Origin: Bacteroidota bacterium
GTDB lineage: Bacteria > Bacteroidota > Bacteroidia > Flavobacteriales_D > Crocinitomicaceae
Assembly: GCA_016192075.1 (NCBI GenBank)
Contig: JACPUU010000017.1
Location: 1 to 64,000 of the forward strand
Reading direction: 5' to 3'
Length of the DNA: 64,000 bases
Shown: piece after piece, positions 38,114-46,976 of the stretch
Layout: the number at the start of each line of letters is the position of its first letter
Numbering within the stretch: position 1 is the stretch's first letter
The notes under the pieces: model-generated
Databases searched by the model: none
What the model was told of the DNA's origin: nothing
Seen by the model: the letters and a program-made list of their open reading frames with translations, nothing else
Made by a program: the position numbers and the translations under genes

Positions 38114-39331
38114 ATGAAGAAACTCACTGTTATCTGTGCCATTCTGTTCTCAACCGGAATTTTTGCGCAGGAATTCACAACCAACACCGAAGGGAGTGAA
38201 TACAAATTTGAAAAAATTATTCACCTGGATGCCACACCTGTTCAGTCACAGGGATGGACCGGTACCTGCTGGAGTTTTTCAGCCCTGTCTTTTTTTGAAT
38301 CAGAAATAAAACGGCTTGGAAAAGGTGATCATGTATTGGCCGAGATGTATATTGTCTACCAGGCCTACCTTGGAAAAGCTGAAAAATACATTCGCACCGA
38401 CGGCAACACCAATTTTGATGAAGGCGGTGCTTTCCATGATATTCCATGGGTAATTTCACGTTTTGGAATTGTACCCAATGAAATTTTTACCGGTTTGAAT
38501 TATGGTTTGAAAGGCCATAATCACTCAGAGCTTACAGCCGTATTAAAAGGTGCTGTAAACGGTTTACTGGAACACCGCAAGGACCTTGGAGAAAACGAAG
38601 CACTTACCACTGCCTGGCCGGATGCCGTACGTGGAATTTTGAATTCATACCTGGGATATGTACCTGAAAATGTAGAAGAGTTTAAATTCAAATACAACGG
38701 CAAAGACTATAACCCGCTTACGTTCCGTGATGAACTGGGATTAAACATGAGTGATTATCATTCACTGACCTCTTTTACCAATCATGAATTGTACAAAGAG
38801 TGCCGTTTGGAAATTGCAGACAACTGGGTTTGGGATAAATCATACAACGTTACCATGGATGACCTTTGGGCCGCTGCTGAATATTCCCTGACACAGGGAT
38901 ATACCTTTGCCTGGGCTGCAGATGTTTCTGAAGATTATTTTGATTTCAGAAATTCCATTGCACTGGTACCAAAAGATAAATCAACCATTTATGTTGACGG
39001 TGAAAACAACAAGAATTTCTCCGATGCCGGTTCACAGAAAAAAGCATCGTGTTTTACCACACCAACCGAAGAAGATGCAATTACGGCTGAAATGCGTCAG
39101 CTGGCGTATGACAACAAACGTACAACCGATGACCACGGAATGCACGCCGTTGGTTTGTATAAAGATGCCAACGGAAAAAAATGGATTCTGATTAAAAATT
39201 CATGGGGAACATCCAACGATTGTGATGGATACATGTTCATTTCAGAGCAGTATTTCAAATATAAAACTATCAATATCTACCTGCACCAGGAAGCTATTCC
39301 AAAAGACCTGAAAAAGAAAATAGGCTTGTAG
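38114..39331 (+). CDS. Secreted C1-family cysteine peptidase (bleomycin hydrolase-like)
   Basis: A 405-aa papain-fold peptidase. The signal peptide ends at GIFAQ. The catalytic Cys lies in GWTGTCWSFSALSF (Q-x-C-W region), the His in DDHGMHAVGLY and the Asn in ILIKNSWGTSNDCDGYMFIS. The arrangement and the large insertion between Cys and His resemble the C1B aminopeptidase C/bleomycin hydrolase group. Unlike cytoplasmic PepC, this one is exported. It stands alone, with its own promoter and a terminator 20 bases downstream. The likely role is peptide trimming in the periplasm or medium. Confidence 0.88.
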   Translation: MKKLTVICAILFSTGIFAQEFTTNTEGSEYKFEKIIHLDATPVQSQGWTGTCWSFSALSFFESEIKRLGKGDHVLAEMYIVYQAYLGKAEKYIRTDGNTNFDEGGAFHDIPWVISRFGIVPNEIFTGLNYGLKGHNHSELTAVLKGAVNGLLEHRKDLGENEALTTAWPDAVRGILNSYLGYVPENVEEFKFKYNGKDYNPLTFRDELGLNMSDYHSLTSFTNHELYKECRLEIADNWVWDKSYNVTMDDLWAAAEYSLTQGYTFAWAADVSEDYFDFRNSIALVPKDKSTIYVDGENNKNFSDAGSQKKASCFTTPTEEDAITAEMRQLAYDNKRTTDDHGMHAVGLYKDANGKKWILIKNSWGTSNDCDGYMFISEQYFKYKTINIYLHQEAIPKDLKKKIGL

Positions 39332-39351
39332 TTTTTAGCTAATCAAATTTG

Positions 39352-39388
39352 AAAAGGTCTGTCACTATGTGGCGGACCTTTTTTTTAT
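39352..39388 (+). terminator. Terminator of the C1 peptidase gene
   Basis: AAGGTCTG pairs with CGGACCTT around an 11-base loop and is followed by an eight-base T tract. Confidence 0.8.
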
Positions 39389-39870
39389 GGAACACAGATG
39401 ACGCTGATTGCTTAAGATAAAAGATGATTCGATTCAGGTAAATCAAATGTACTTTCTCATCCGAACAATATTTTGCGGGAACAGATCCTAAAAATCATAT
39501 TGGATCTGTGTTATCAACGCTCTATCAAATCAATTCTTCATAAGCATAGGAACACAGATAACGCTGATTGCTTAAGATAAAAGATGATTCGATTCAGGTA
39601 AATCAGATGCACGTTCTCATCCGAACAATATTTTGCGGGAACAGATCCTAAAAAAAATCATATTAGATCTGTGTTATCAGCGTTCTATCAAATCAATTCT
39701 TCACGAGCATAGGAACACAGATGACGCTGATTGCTTAAGATAAAAGATGATTCGATTCAGATAAATCAGAAGCACGTTCTCATCCGAACAGGATTTTGCG
39801 GGAACAGATCCTAAAAATTATATTGGATCTGTGTTATCAGCGTTCTATCAAATCAATTCTTTACAAGCTT
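39389..39870. repeat. Three tandem copies of a ~160-bp repeat
   Basis: Units begin with GGAACACAGATRACGCTGAT at 39389, 39549 and 39712, with steps of 160 and 163 bases. They are nearly identical, including a CATCCGAACA segment and TTTTGCGGGAACAGATCC. Each ends with GATCTGTGTTATCARCG and ATCAATTCTT. Start and end segments are related as partial inverted repeats (AACACAGAT/ATCTGTGTT). The third copy runs into the stop codon of the GH18 gene at 39853. The stretch has no open frame of interest. Confidence 0.85.
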
Positions 39871-42800
39871 AGATTGTATTTGACTGTCTCCCTGAATCAA
39901 CGTAAGCGTATAAATTCCACGGCTGAGTGATTGTGAAAGATCCAGAACAAGGTTAGAAGAAACCGGAACAATTTGTTTGCTTATTACAAGTCTCCCCGAT
40001 TGATCGTATACTAAAATCGTACACGGCGCATCAGGAATAACTCCCTTAATAAAAATCTGATCGATAAACGGATTTGGGTAAATCTGAACAGCGTTTTTTT
40101 CTTCAGATAGAGCAGCCACATCAATCACGTCCACCAACTGATAAATTGTATCATTCGGGCACAAATCATTTTCTGCAACCAGCATCACCGAATACGTTCC
40201 GGATGTGCCGTAATCATTCCACGGATTAGAATCGACAGACGTATTTCCATCACCAAAATCCCAGAAATAAGACGATGCGTTGGTTGAATTATTGGTAAAA
40301 AAGATTGCTGCATTGGGCCAGATAGCCGGTGAATTGGAACTGAAATCAGCCAGGGGTGCCTGTGCAACATTGATGGTAATAAACTGAGTGGTGGTATTGG
40401 TATCAGTGCCCTCAATGGCATGTAGTGTTACTTCAAAAGAACCGGAACTGGTATATGAAACAACCGGGTTAATAGCCGTACTTGTTGCCGGTGTACCGTT
40501 TTCAAATTCCCAGAAATACGAACTGGCATTGGTAGATGTATTGGTAAACTGAACGGCTTCTCCATTGCACACCACCACACTGGCAGGTGCTGAAAAACCA
40601 GCCGTTGGCGGAATTGTACCCGATTGTAAAGTCTGCCCGTCTGATGAAAGAACTACAGTTTCCAGGCCCGCACCATCAATAGCTTTCACTGAAACAAAAT
40701 AAACCTGACCCAGTGAAAGAGACAAACCAGTTTCTGTAAATGCAGTGATGAGTCCGTTGTCTGTCCACGCTACCACATCGCTGACTCCGGCCGTAGTTCC
40801 AACAGCATACCAATAGGCTACAACAGCTGAATGCGGATCAGTTGTAGCTGCCCAGTTGGCAGAAATTTGTGAGGCGGTTGTAAAAAAATCATCGTCTCCG
40901 GCGTTGCCGTCGTTTACAAATGGAATGGCAACAGGTGCTGTCCAGTCGATATTCACCAGGTGCTGATCAACTACTGAAAAATTAGCCGCAGCATCCAGGT
41001 TGATTGAACTGATTCTTGCTGCCGGTGTCAGCGGATCGGGATTCTGATACCGCACTTCATCAGCGGCACTTCCAATTGTAATGGTTTCGGTTGCGGTGCG
41101 GCTTTTGTAAACGGTCAGATTATCGTAAATTCCGAGTGCATTTCCGGTGCGGGGTGAAATGGTAGTTCCACCACTCAGCGGAGAAGGATCAGTCCACTCA
41201 GATACCAGCACATTGTCCAGAAATGCTTTGATGGTTCCCGTAGCCGGATCAACATAAATTTTAAAATCATAGGTCACATTCGGGTCAACAATCACATCAT
41301 CATCGGTCATTAAAACAATACTGTTTGCTACTGATTTATAAATCTGGCATTTGTTCTGATCAGCCCTCCAGTAAACCATGTATGAATCACCCCGCTGATC
41401 AAGCGTTGCATCACTGCAGAAAAAATGAAGTCCGGCCCGGCGGTTGGTTCCTGCACCGTTAATCTGGCCCTGCCAGTGATAGAGATATGCATGTTGATCG
41501 TCTTGCAAAAGTGCTGCATGAATGTTTGAATTGGCAACCGTTTCATCGGTGTGTTGAAGTGCTCCTGAATTCAAAATCCAGGTACCGGTTTGAGAGGTCC
41601 AATCCGGGTGAATAACGGTACCTGAAAATTCATCGGTAAAAAATCCAAAATCGGTATTGGAACGCCATTCTGTTCCCTCAAAATCAGCTACAGTGTAGAA
41701 TTTTTCAGCAATGCTGATATTGTCTGTATCGGTAAAATCAGCTGTGAAATCTGTTGTTTGCCAGGTACCGGTTGTGCTGACAGCCGTGACCGGAGGTGTT
41801 GCATCTGTCACGCAGGCGTAGGTAGCATTAAAGCCGGATGACACCGTAGAAATATCTGACGTAAACCGAAATGTAACAACACCGGAACTGGTGCTGAAAT
41901 TACCCGGAGAATTGGTGCCGGTATACGTTCCGATCAGGGGTGATGCCGTAGAGGGCCCGTCGTAGATGTATAAATAATCGTAATTCAGTTCCACGTCAAA
42001 TGATGAAAACGAAACATCAATGCTGGTTGCCGCAGGCGGAGCAATGGTCCAGGTATAATCTTCGTTGTTGTAATAATCGCGGGTGGGTCCGCCAAAATCA
42101 TGAATCATGCCGCTGCAGGAATCGCTGTAACATTCGGTCATAAAATCACTGATGGCGGTCCACATTTCAGTATAACCATCATCGTACCCAAGGGCCCATA
42201 TTCCAATACCGGCAATGCCGGCTGTATTGACATGCTGCAGTCTTTTCCGGAATGCATCTTCCAGCGGAATGTAACACTGCTTATTTCCGCTGCTGTTAAA
42301 GGTAAAAATGTCGGTGTAGCTGTCGGTATCCCAGGTGTGATTGCCGGTTGAATAATTGCCGGATGTATTGGTCATCACGTATTCATAAGTTCGCGCAACC
42401 CCGGTTCCGGTAGTGGAAGACGGAATGGTTAGACTGCTGGTTGGCCACTCGTAACCGTAATAGGGCAAACCCATCACCAGTTTGCTTTTAGGACAGCCTG
42501 CATCTACATAATCGGTAATGGTTTTTGAAAGTGTTACGTTGTAGGTAGATCCGAAATGATACAGCGGATCATTGGGCCCCGTTGTGCTGCTGCCCTGGTA
42601 ATAGTAAGCATAACCCATTACAATGTAGTTGTCTACTTCAGGCTCCATGATTGAAAAATTGAAGACATTGCTCCAGTCGACGGCATACAAAACGGTACTG
42701 ACTTCTGAACCCGGAATGGCAGTGTGCATCTGGTTACTCAGGTCAACCATAAAATTGGCAAAGTTGGTGGTCTGGCTGGATGGCAAACCCTCAAAATCAA

Positions 42801-43308
42801 TATTGACCCCGTGTGCTCCACGCGTCTGAACCAGGTTAATGAGGTTGTCAATCAGGTTTTGTTTTGCCGTGCTGTTTGTCAGAAACGTGGTGAGATCACT
42901 GCTTCCAAAAAGTGTAACACAAAGCGTTACTTTAACCCCGTTTGCCAAAGCTGCATCTACTGCTGTTGAAGTAGCCCAGCCATGTGTGGTAAGTGGTCCG
43001 CCGGTAGATGGATTCACCTCATACGAGAAAAACGAAAAATGCGTGAGCAGTGACCAATCGTAATTGTTATACGCTGATCCTACCCAATACGGATGCCAGC
43101 CATAGACTATTTTAGTGGGTGTACAGCCCACTTTGGGTTGTATTACATTGTGAATTTCTGTGTTTACATTTTCTTCGTACCACGCTGTGGTATGACCGAG
43201 TGAATTGTAATATTCCAATTGCTGCTGATGAATAGAAACAGAATCCTGCGCGGCCAGTTTCAAACCAAAAAAACACATCACAAATACACTCAACCGAATC
43301 ATGCTCAA
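39853..43308 (-). CDS. Secreted GH18 chitinase-like protein with CUB, PKD and T9SS type A domains
   Basis: A 1151-aa exported protein. A signal peptide (through GLKLAAQ) precedes a GH18 TIM barrel (about 62-390; IVYGWHPYWVG, then HGVNIDFEG). The family DGxDxDxE motif here reads HGVNIDFE: Asp171 and the catalytic acid Glu173 are kept, the two earlier acidic positions are not. A CUB domain follows (IHDFGGPTRDYYNNEDYTW). Next comes a concanavalin-like lectin module (YLYHWQGQINGAG), a fibronectin-like region, two PKD domains (FWEFENGTPATS, FWDFGDGNTSVDS) and a T9SS type A tail (VQIYPNPFIDQI). It probably acts on chitin or a related beta-1,4-glycan outside the cell; weak or absent catalysis is possible. 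Its stop lies in the third copy of the tandem repeat. Confidence 0.88.
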   Translation of the reverse strand: MSMIRLSVFVMCFFGLKLAAQDSVSIHQQQLEYYNSLGHTTAWYEENVNTEIHNVIQPKVGCTPTKIVYGWHPYWVGSAYNNYDWSLLTHFSFFSYEVNPSTGGPLTTHGWATSTAVDAALANGVKVTLCVTLFGSSDLTTFLTNSTAKQNLIDNLINLVQTRGAHGVNIDFEGLPSSQTTNFANFMVDLSNQMHTAIPGSEVSTVLYAVDWSNVFNFSIMEPEVDNYIVMGYAYYYQGSSTTGPNDPLYHFGSTYNVTLSKTITDYVDAGCPKSKLVMGLPYYGYEWPTSSLTIPSSTTGTGVARTYEYVMTNTSGNYSTGNHTWDTDSYTDIFTFNSSGNKQCYIPLEDAFRKRLQHVNTAGIAGIGIWALGYDDGYTEMWTAISDFMTECYSDSCSGMIHDFGGPTRDYYNNEDYTWTIAPPAATSIDVSFSSFDVELNYDYLYIYDGPSTASPLIGTYTGTNSPGNFSTSSGVVTFRFTSDISTVSSGFNATYACVTDATPPVTAVSTTGTWQTTDFTADFTDTDNISIAEKFYTVADFEGTEWRSNTDFGFFTDEFSGTVIHPDWTSQTGTWILNSGALQHTDETVANSNIHAALLQDDQHAYLYHWQGQINGAGTNRRAGLHFFCSDATLDQRGDSYMVYWRADQNKCQIYKSVANSIVLMTDDDVIVDPNVTYDFKIYVDPATGTIKAFLDNVLVSEWTDPSPLSGGTTISPRTGNALGIYDNLTVYKSRTATETITIGSAADEVRYQNPDPLTPAARISSINLDAAANFSVVDQHLVNIDWTAPVAIPFVNDGNAGDDDFFTTASQISANWAATTDPHSAVVAYWYAVGTTAGVSDVVAWTDNGLITAFTETGLSLSLGQVYFVSVKAIDGAGLETVVLSSDGQTLQSGTIPPTAGFSAPASVVVCNGEAVQFTNTSTNASSYFWEFENGTPATSTAINPVVSYTSSGSFEVTLHAIEGTDTNTTTQFITINVAQAPLADFSSNSPAIWPNAAIFFTNNSTNASSYFWDFGDGNTSVDSNPWNDYGTSGTYSVMLVAENDLCPNDTIYQLVDVIDVAALSEEKNAVQIYPNPFIDQIFIKGVIPDAPCTILVYDQSGRLVISKQIVPVSSNLVLDLSQSLSRGIYTLTLIQGDSQIQSKLVKN

Positions 43309-43421
43309 ACTTTTAGAGACCCCAAAGATAGGGATTTATCCGGCAGATCAGGCACTCCGGCAGTTGCTGATTTTTTTAAGACCATGCTTAAAAGGATTTA
43401 GTGCAGCAATTTTTTTTGCGT

Positions 43422-43565
43422 CTTAACCGCAGAGAATAATGCAGAGGCTTTCGCAGAGAGCCGCTGAGCTGTATGTGCGGATTTTTCTCTGCTAACTCGG
43501 CGCCTTCTCAGCGGTTAAGAAATTAGTTGCCACCAATACCGCCGTTTTTTAACCGCAGAGAATTA
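43422..43565. repeat. Long inverted repeat with AACCGCAGAG motif
   Basis: CTTAACCGC (43422) and GCGGTTAAG (43511-43519) are the ends of an imperfect 98-base palindrome with internal GCAGAG-type repeats. A partial second copy, TTAACCGCAGAGAATTA, starts at 43549. It lies between the GH18 and HAD genes, has no T tract and looks like a dispersed intergenic repeat of this lineage. Confidence 0.7.
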
Positions 43566-43642
43566 CCTTTAGACTTGTCCCCAGAATAATACTTTGTAAA
43601 TTACTGAAGAACCAGGGAATATGCAAAGATCCGCCCGGTAAA

Positions 43643-44299
43643 TTAACGCCACAATGAATGCAATTCTTCCAGGTTTATTTCCTGCAACGAGGGCAGAATT
43701 TTATCAGCAATAATCAGGCGCTGATCATACTGGTGTGATTTTTCAGGCACAGCTACAACCTTCATGCGGGCTGCCTTTCCGGCTAAAACACCATTAAACG
43801 AATCTTCAATCACCAGGCATTCGGTTGGGTGAATCGCCAATTTGGACGCAGTAGTTAAAAATACCGCGGGATGAGGTTTTCCAAAAGTTTCAAATTCGGC
43901 CGAATGCACCTCATCAAAGTAGCGGTCTAATTTTAGTTTTTCCACAACGGCATGAATAATACGCTGGTACGATGATGTAGCCAATGCAATTTTATAACCC
44001 GCATTTTTGAACAATTCCAGCGACTCATAAACACCTGGCAGCGCCTTGCCCTGCGCATAAATTTCACGTATCAGAATGTCTACAATATCGTCTCCGACTT
44101 CATCCAGTGTTTTGTTGTTCCAGGCAGCTTTTTTGTGCCAGAGCCGCACCACTTCATCAATCCGGAGTCCCACTGTTTCTTCACAATCGGTTTGGGTCAG
44201 GTTAATTCCAACTTTTCCAAATCCTTCAATTTCGGCTATTTTCCACAAGGGTTCTGAGTCAATCAGAACGCCGTCCATGTCAAAGATGACTGCTTTCAT
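43643..44299 (-). CDS. HAD-superfamily sugar-phosphate phosphatase (YniC/beta-PGM-like)
   Basis: A 218-aa cytoplasmic phosphatase. Motif I is FDMDGVLIDSEP (nucleophile Asp), motif II ALATSSY, motif III GKPHPAVF and motif IV VIEDSFNGVLAG. The cap domain type and DSEPLW fit the 2-deoxyglucose-6-phosphatase/hexitol phosphatase branch of subfamily I rather than phosphoglycolate phosphatase. It begins immediately after the upstream secreted-protein gene ends, with no spacing, so the two are probably translated from one message. The substrate is not certain. Confidence 0.88.
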   Translation of the reverse strand: MKAVIFDMDGVLIDSEPLWKIAEIEGFGKVGINLTQTDCEETVGLRIDEVVRLWHKKAAWNNKTLDEVGDDIVDILIREIYAQGKALPGVYESLELFKNAGYKIALATSSYQRIIHAVVEKLKLDRYFDEVHSAEFETFGKPHPAVFLTTASKLAIHPTECLVIEDSFNGVLAGKAARMKVVAVPEKSHQYDQRLIIADKILPSLQEINLEELHSLWR

Positions 44300-45157
44300 T
44301 TATTCTTTTAGTTTCACTTCATATACGTTTCCTCCGCCTAAACCCTTGCGGTATTCATCAGTCATATACCAGCTGTTTTTTCCTTTAAAACAAACGGCTT
44401 CCCGTTGCCTTACCAGGTTGAGCTGGTATGATTTGAGCGTACCGTTCCAGAATTGATTTCCGGTAAAACCACTAATGAGATAAAGCCGCGAATAAGTGAG
44501 CAATGCCACTACATTGTATTTCTCAGAATAGTCAGCCGCGGTAACAGAACAAAAACGCCAGTCGGTTGAACAGAGTTGAACAGATCCGATTTTTTTGGCA
44601 ACGTGATCACCTGCTTTATCCGGAATGACATAGATGTTGGTAATTCCGCTGAAAGGCTCAGTGCGGCATTTGGTAAACAGGTAAAGGCTGTCATTTTTCC
44701 AGAAAAAAGCCTCACAGTCAAAATTCAGTTCTGTTTTGGAAGGCGGAAATTTCGTTTGATCTTCATACGAAAACGTAATTTTTTTTGGTTTGGTTTTATC
44801 TTTTTCCAGGAAATCTTTCGGTAAAATAAAAATCTGGCAGGTCTCCCGCTTGTTCAGGTTGTTGCCAAAATCACCAATGTAGATGCGTCCTTTATCATCC
44901 TGCGCCAGATCTTCCCAGTCGTTATTTTTGGTGTCTTCCAGTTCAATGGTTTTGTATCCGCCGGTTTTGATATCGAAAACATAAATTTCAGCTTTGTTAC
45001 CACCGTCGTTATGCGTAATCAGGTACTTGTCATCGTAAAAAACAAGGCCTGATGTTTCATACATTTTCTCAGGCAATTCTGCTATTTTTTTCATGCTCAG
45101 CTGTGAAAAAACAGTGAGTGAAAGAGAGAAGAGTGCGAAGAGGAAAAGCAGTTTCAT
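44300..45157 (-). CDS. Secreted beta-propeller-like hypothetical protein
   Basis: A 285-aa protein with a signal peptide (LFSLSLTVFSQ). Repeated strand segments such as SGLVFYDDKYLITHNDGGNKAEIYVFD, NNDWEDLAQDDKGRIYIGDFGNN and FSYEDQTKFP suggest a propeller similar to the SdiA-regulated or lipoprotein-associated propellers. The DLAQD and IGDFGNN motifs recur in such proteins from Bacteroidota. There is no enzymatic motif. It abuts the HAD phosphatase gene (stop directly followed by ATG). Function is unknown. Confidence 0.72.
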   Translation of the reverse strand: MKLLFLFALFSLSLTVFSQLSMKKIAELPEKMYETSGLVFYDDKYLITHNDGGNKAEIYVFDIKTGGYKTIELEDTKNNDWEDLAQDDKGRIYIGDFGNNLNKRETCQIFILPKDFLEKDKTKPKKITFSYEDQTKFPPSKTELNFDCEAFFWKNDSLYLFTKCRTEPFSGITNIYVIPDKAGDHVAKKIGSVQLCSTDWRFCSVTAADYSEKYNVVALLTYSRLYLISGFTGNQFWNGTLKSYQLNLVRQREAVCFKGKNSWYMTDEYRKGLGGGNVYEVKLKE

Positions 45158-45245
45158 GCGATAAAAATACGAAATAGAAGTACGGGGGACGACGTTCAGC
45201 GTGCAAAGTTTTGGATCAGCTGAATTTACCCGTTTCTACCACCCT

Positions 45246-45253
45246 TAACTTTG
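45246..45253 (+). promoter_or_regulatory. -7 promoter element of the sigma/anti-sigma operon
   Basis: TAACTTTG matches TAnnTTTG exactly, 59 bases before the ATG at 45313. A -33 element at the usual distance was not seen, consistent with an alternative or weak promoter. Confidence 0.45.
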
Positions 45254-45312
45254 TATTTTGACTTTTTAGGGTTACCTTTTCTGCGTTGTTACATCTTGGA
45301 AAAATCAATGGC

Positions 45313-45912
45313 ATGAACGAAGCTAAAATTATTGATCTTATTCAATGCGGCCGGCAGGAAAAAGCCTTTGCCCGCCTGTATCGGTTTTACCCCGGGGTAG
45401 AAAAACACATTTGCATCAATTCAGGGTCTAAAGACGAAGCCCTGGATATTTTCCAGGATGCCCTGGTGATACTTTACCGCAAAGTCACTGAATCAAAGCC
45501 TGACAACGGCACCTTTAGTTGTGAGGGTTACCTGGTAACTACCTGCAAACTTTTGTGGAGCAATGAACTCCGCAAGAAAAAGGTGCGCACCGGCAGTGAG
45601 ACAGGACTTGAAAACCTGCGCTTTGAAGATGAAATTCAGGGCCAGCTTGAAAAAGAATATAAACTTAAAACCATCGAAAATGTTTTGCTAAAGCTGGGAG
45701 AAAAATGCAGAACCATACTCGAGCAATTCTATTTCAGATCACTTTCCATGGAACACATTGCCCGGCAATTTGGATTCAAAACCGTTGAATCAGCCAAAGT
45801 TCAGAAATACAAGTGCATTGAAACCGCACGCAAAATGGCTTTGGAGAACAAAATGTTGAACGAATCCACCTTCAATGAATTTGCAGTGGATCTTAAAACG
45901 GAACGGTTATGA
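45313..45912 (+). CDS. ECF-type sigma factor
   Basis: From ATG 45313 (MNEAKIIDLIQCGRQEKAF) the product is 199 aa. Region 2 includes ALDIFQDALVILYRKV, equivalent to the core-binding and -10 contact helices; region 4 includes RSLSMEHIARQFGFKTVESAKVQKYKCIETAR, the HTH that contacts the -35 box. The linker is rich in charge (SETGLENLRFEDEIQGQLEKEYKL). An upstream ATG at 45286 adds nine weakly plausible residues. The stop overlaps the start of the next gene as ATGA, the classic sigma/anti-sigma arrangement. Likely autoregulated; target genes not identifiable. Confidence 0.88.
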   Translation: MNEAKIIDLIQCGRQEKAFARLYRFYPGVEKHICINSGSKDEALDIFQDALVILYRKVTESKPDNGTFSCEGYLVTTCKLLWSNELRKKKVRTGSETGLENLRFEDEIQGQLEKEYKLKTIENVLLKLGEKCRTILEQFYFRSLSMEHIARQFGFKTVESAKVQKYKCIETARKMALENKMLNESTFNEFAVDLKTERL

Positions 45913-46976
45913 GAATTGAATTGTCAGTCATTGAAAAAATAGAACAGTATCTTATGGGCACCTTATCACCTCAGGATAAATCAGCTTTTGAACAGCAGAT
46001 TCAGCAGCACGCAGCATTGAAAGACCAGGTTGATTTTCAACAGCAATTGCTGCGCGGAATTCAGAGCCTGGCGCTCAAAAAATCAGCTTCGGTAGCCTAT
46101 GCAACCTATAAATTCAGGCGGCTACTGATTGCGTTGAGTTTTGCAGCAGTTTTGATTTCAGCACTTTTGCTGAGCCTGTATTTTATTCCAAAAAAATCAG
46201 ATTCAGGGTTGAATGTGAATGAACCGCTGCAGACAGCAGGTTCTTCAGAGACAATAGCAATAAACGACACCAGCGGATACGTAGCAGAGATTAGTTTAAC
46301 CGGAGAAAATGAATCAGGTTCAACCACAGTAATTCATTCAACGCAAAAAAAGACAGTGGTGCCGGCTGACACTGGTGTTGAACCAGTAGTAACCAATCAG
46401 GGCACAGAACAAATTGAGAGCCGGAATACCGTTGATGAGCGTGCACTTATTCAGACTCCTGATCCGGTTGCAGCCGTAGAATCTGATGATGTATTATGCG
46501 AATGGGTGATTACACAAAACACATCCAAAGCAGAACTAAAAAAAATTGGGGAAGAAATTCAGGCCGCCGATGGCGGATTTAAAGTCAGGGAAATTCGTTA
46601 CAAGGGTGATTTGCTGGTACACATTGCGTTTACAGTTTCCAATGCCAGCGGTGAGGTCTATTACGGTTCGCCTGAACTGGGTGAGAGTGGCAAGGTCTGT
46701 ATCCGCTTTATGAATCCGGGTATTTCTGCCGGTTGGTGCGGTGATGATATGAATTACAGGCATGATGTTGATTCAACAAGTGATCAGGGCATGTTGCAAG
46801 GTTCTGTAAACAGTTGGGCGATTGAAGCTAAAAATCGTTTGAGTGAAAACAGGAATCAGTCTGAATTATCGGTTGAGGCAAAGCCTGACAAGCCAAAGCG
46901 CAAGCGGTTTTTTAAGCAGATTGAAAAATTTTATTCAGGCCAGAAACGAGCCAACACTAAAGAACGGAGGCGTTAA
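45909..46976 (+). CDS. Single-pass anti-sigma-like protein
   Basis: A 355-aa protein, with a short cytoplasmic part (MRIELSVIEKIEQYLMGTLSPQDKSAFEQQI) that resembles the N-terminal zinc-less anti-sigma domains of Bacteroidota. One membrane helix follows (LLIALSFAAVLISALLLSLYFI, about 71-92), then a periplasmic Ser/Thr-rich region and a C-terminal domain (DVLCEWVITQNTSKAELKKIG). It overlaps the sigma gene by 4 bases, so it most likely holds the sigma factor at the membrane until a signal arrives. The periplasmic domain is unfamiliar. It ends 4 bases inside the convergent flippase-like gene. Confidence 0.78.
   Translation: MRIELSVIEKIEQYLMGTLSPQDKSAFEQQIQQHAALKDQVDFQQQLLRGIQSLALKKSASVAYATYKFRRLLIALSFAAVLISALLLSLYFIPKKSDSGLNVNEPLQTAGSSETIAINDTSGYVAEISLTGENESGSTTVIHSTQKKTVVPADTGVEPVVTNQGTEQIESRNTVDERALIQTPDPVAAVESDDVLCEWVITQNTSKAELKKIGEEIQAADGGFKVREIRYKGDLLVHIAFTVSNASGEVYYGSPELGESGKVCIRFMNPGISAGWCGDDMNYRHDVDSTSDQGMLQGSVNSWAIEAKNRLSENRNQSELSVEAKPDKPKRKRFFKQIEKFYSGQKRANTKERRR

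Noticed and set aside
39389-39870. Tandem repeats as CRISPR
   Set aside because: Units of about 160 bases are directly adjacent with no unique spacers.
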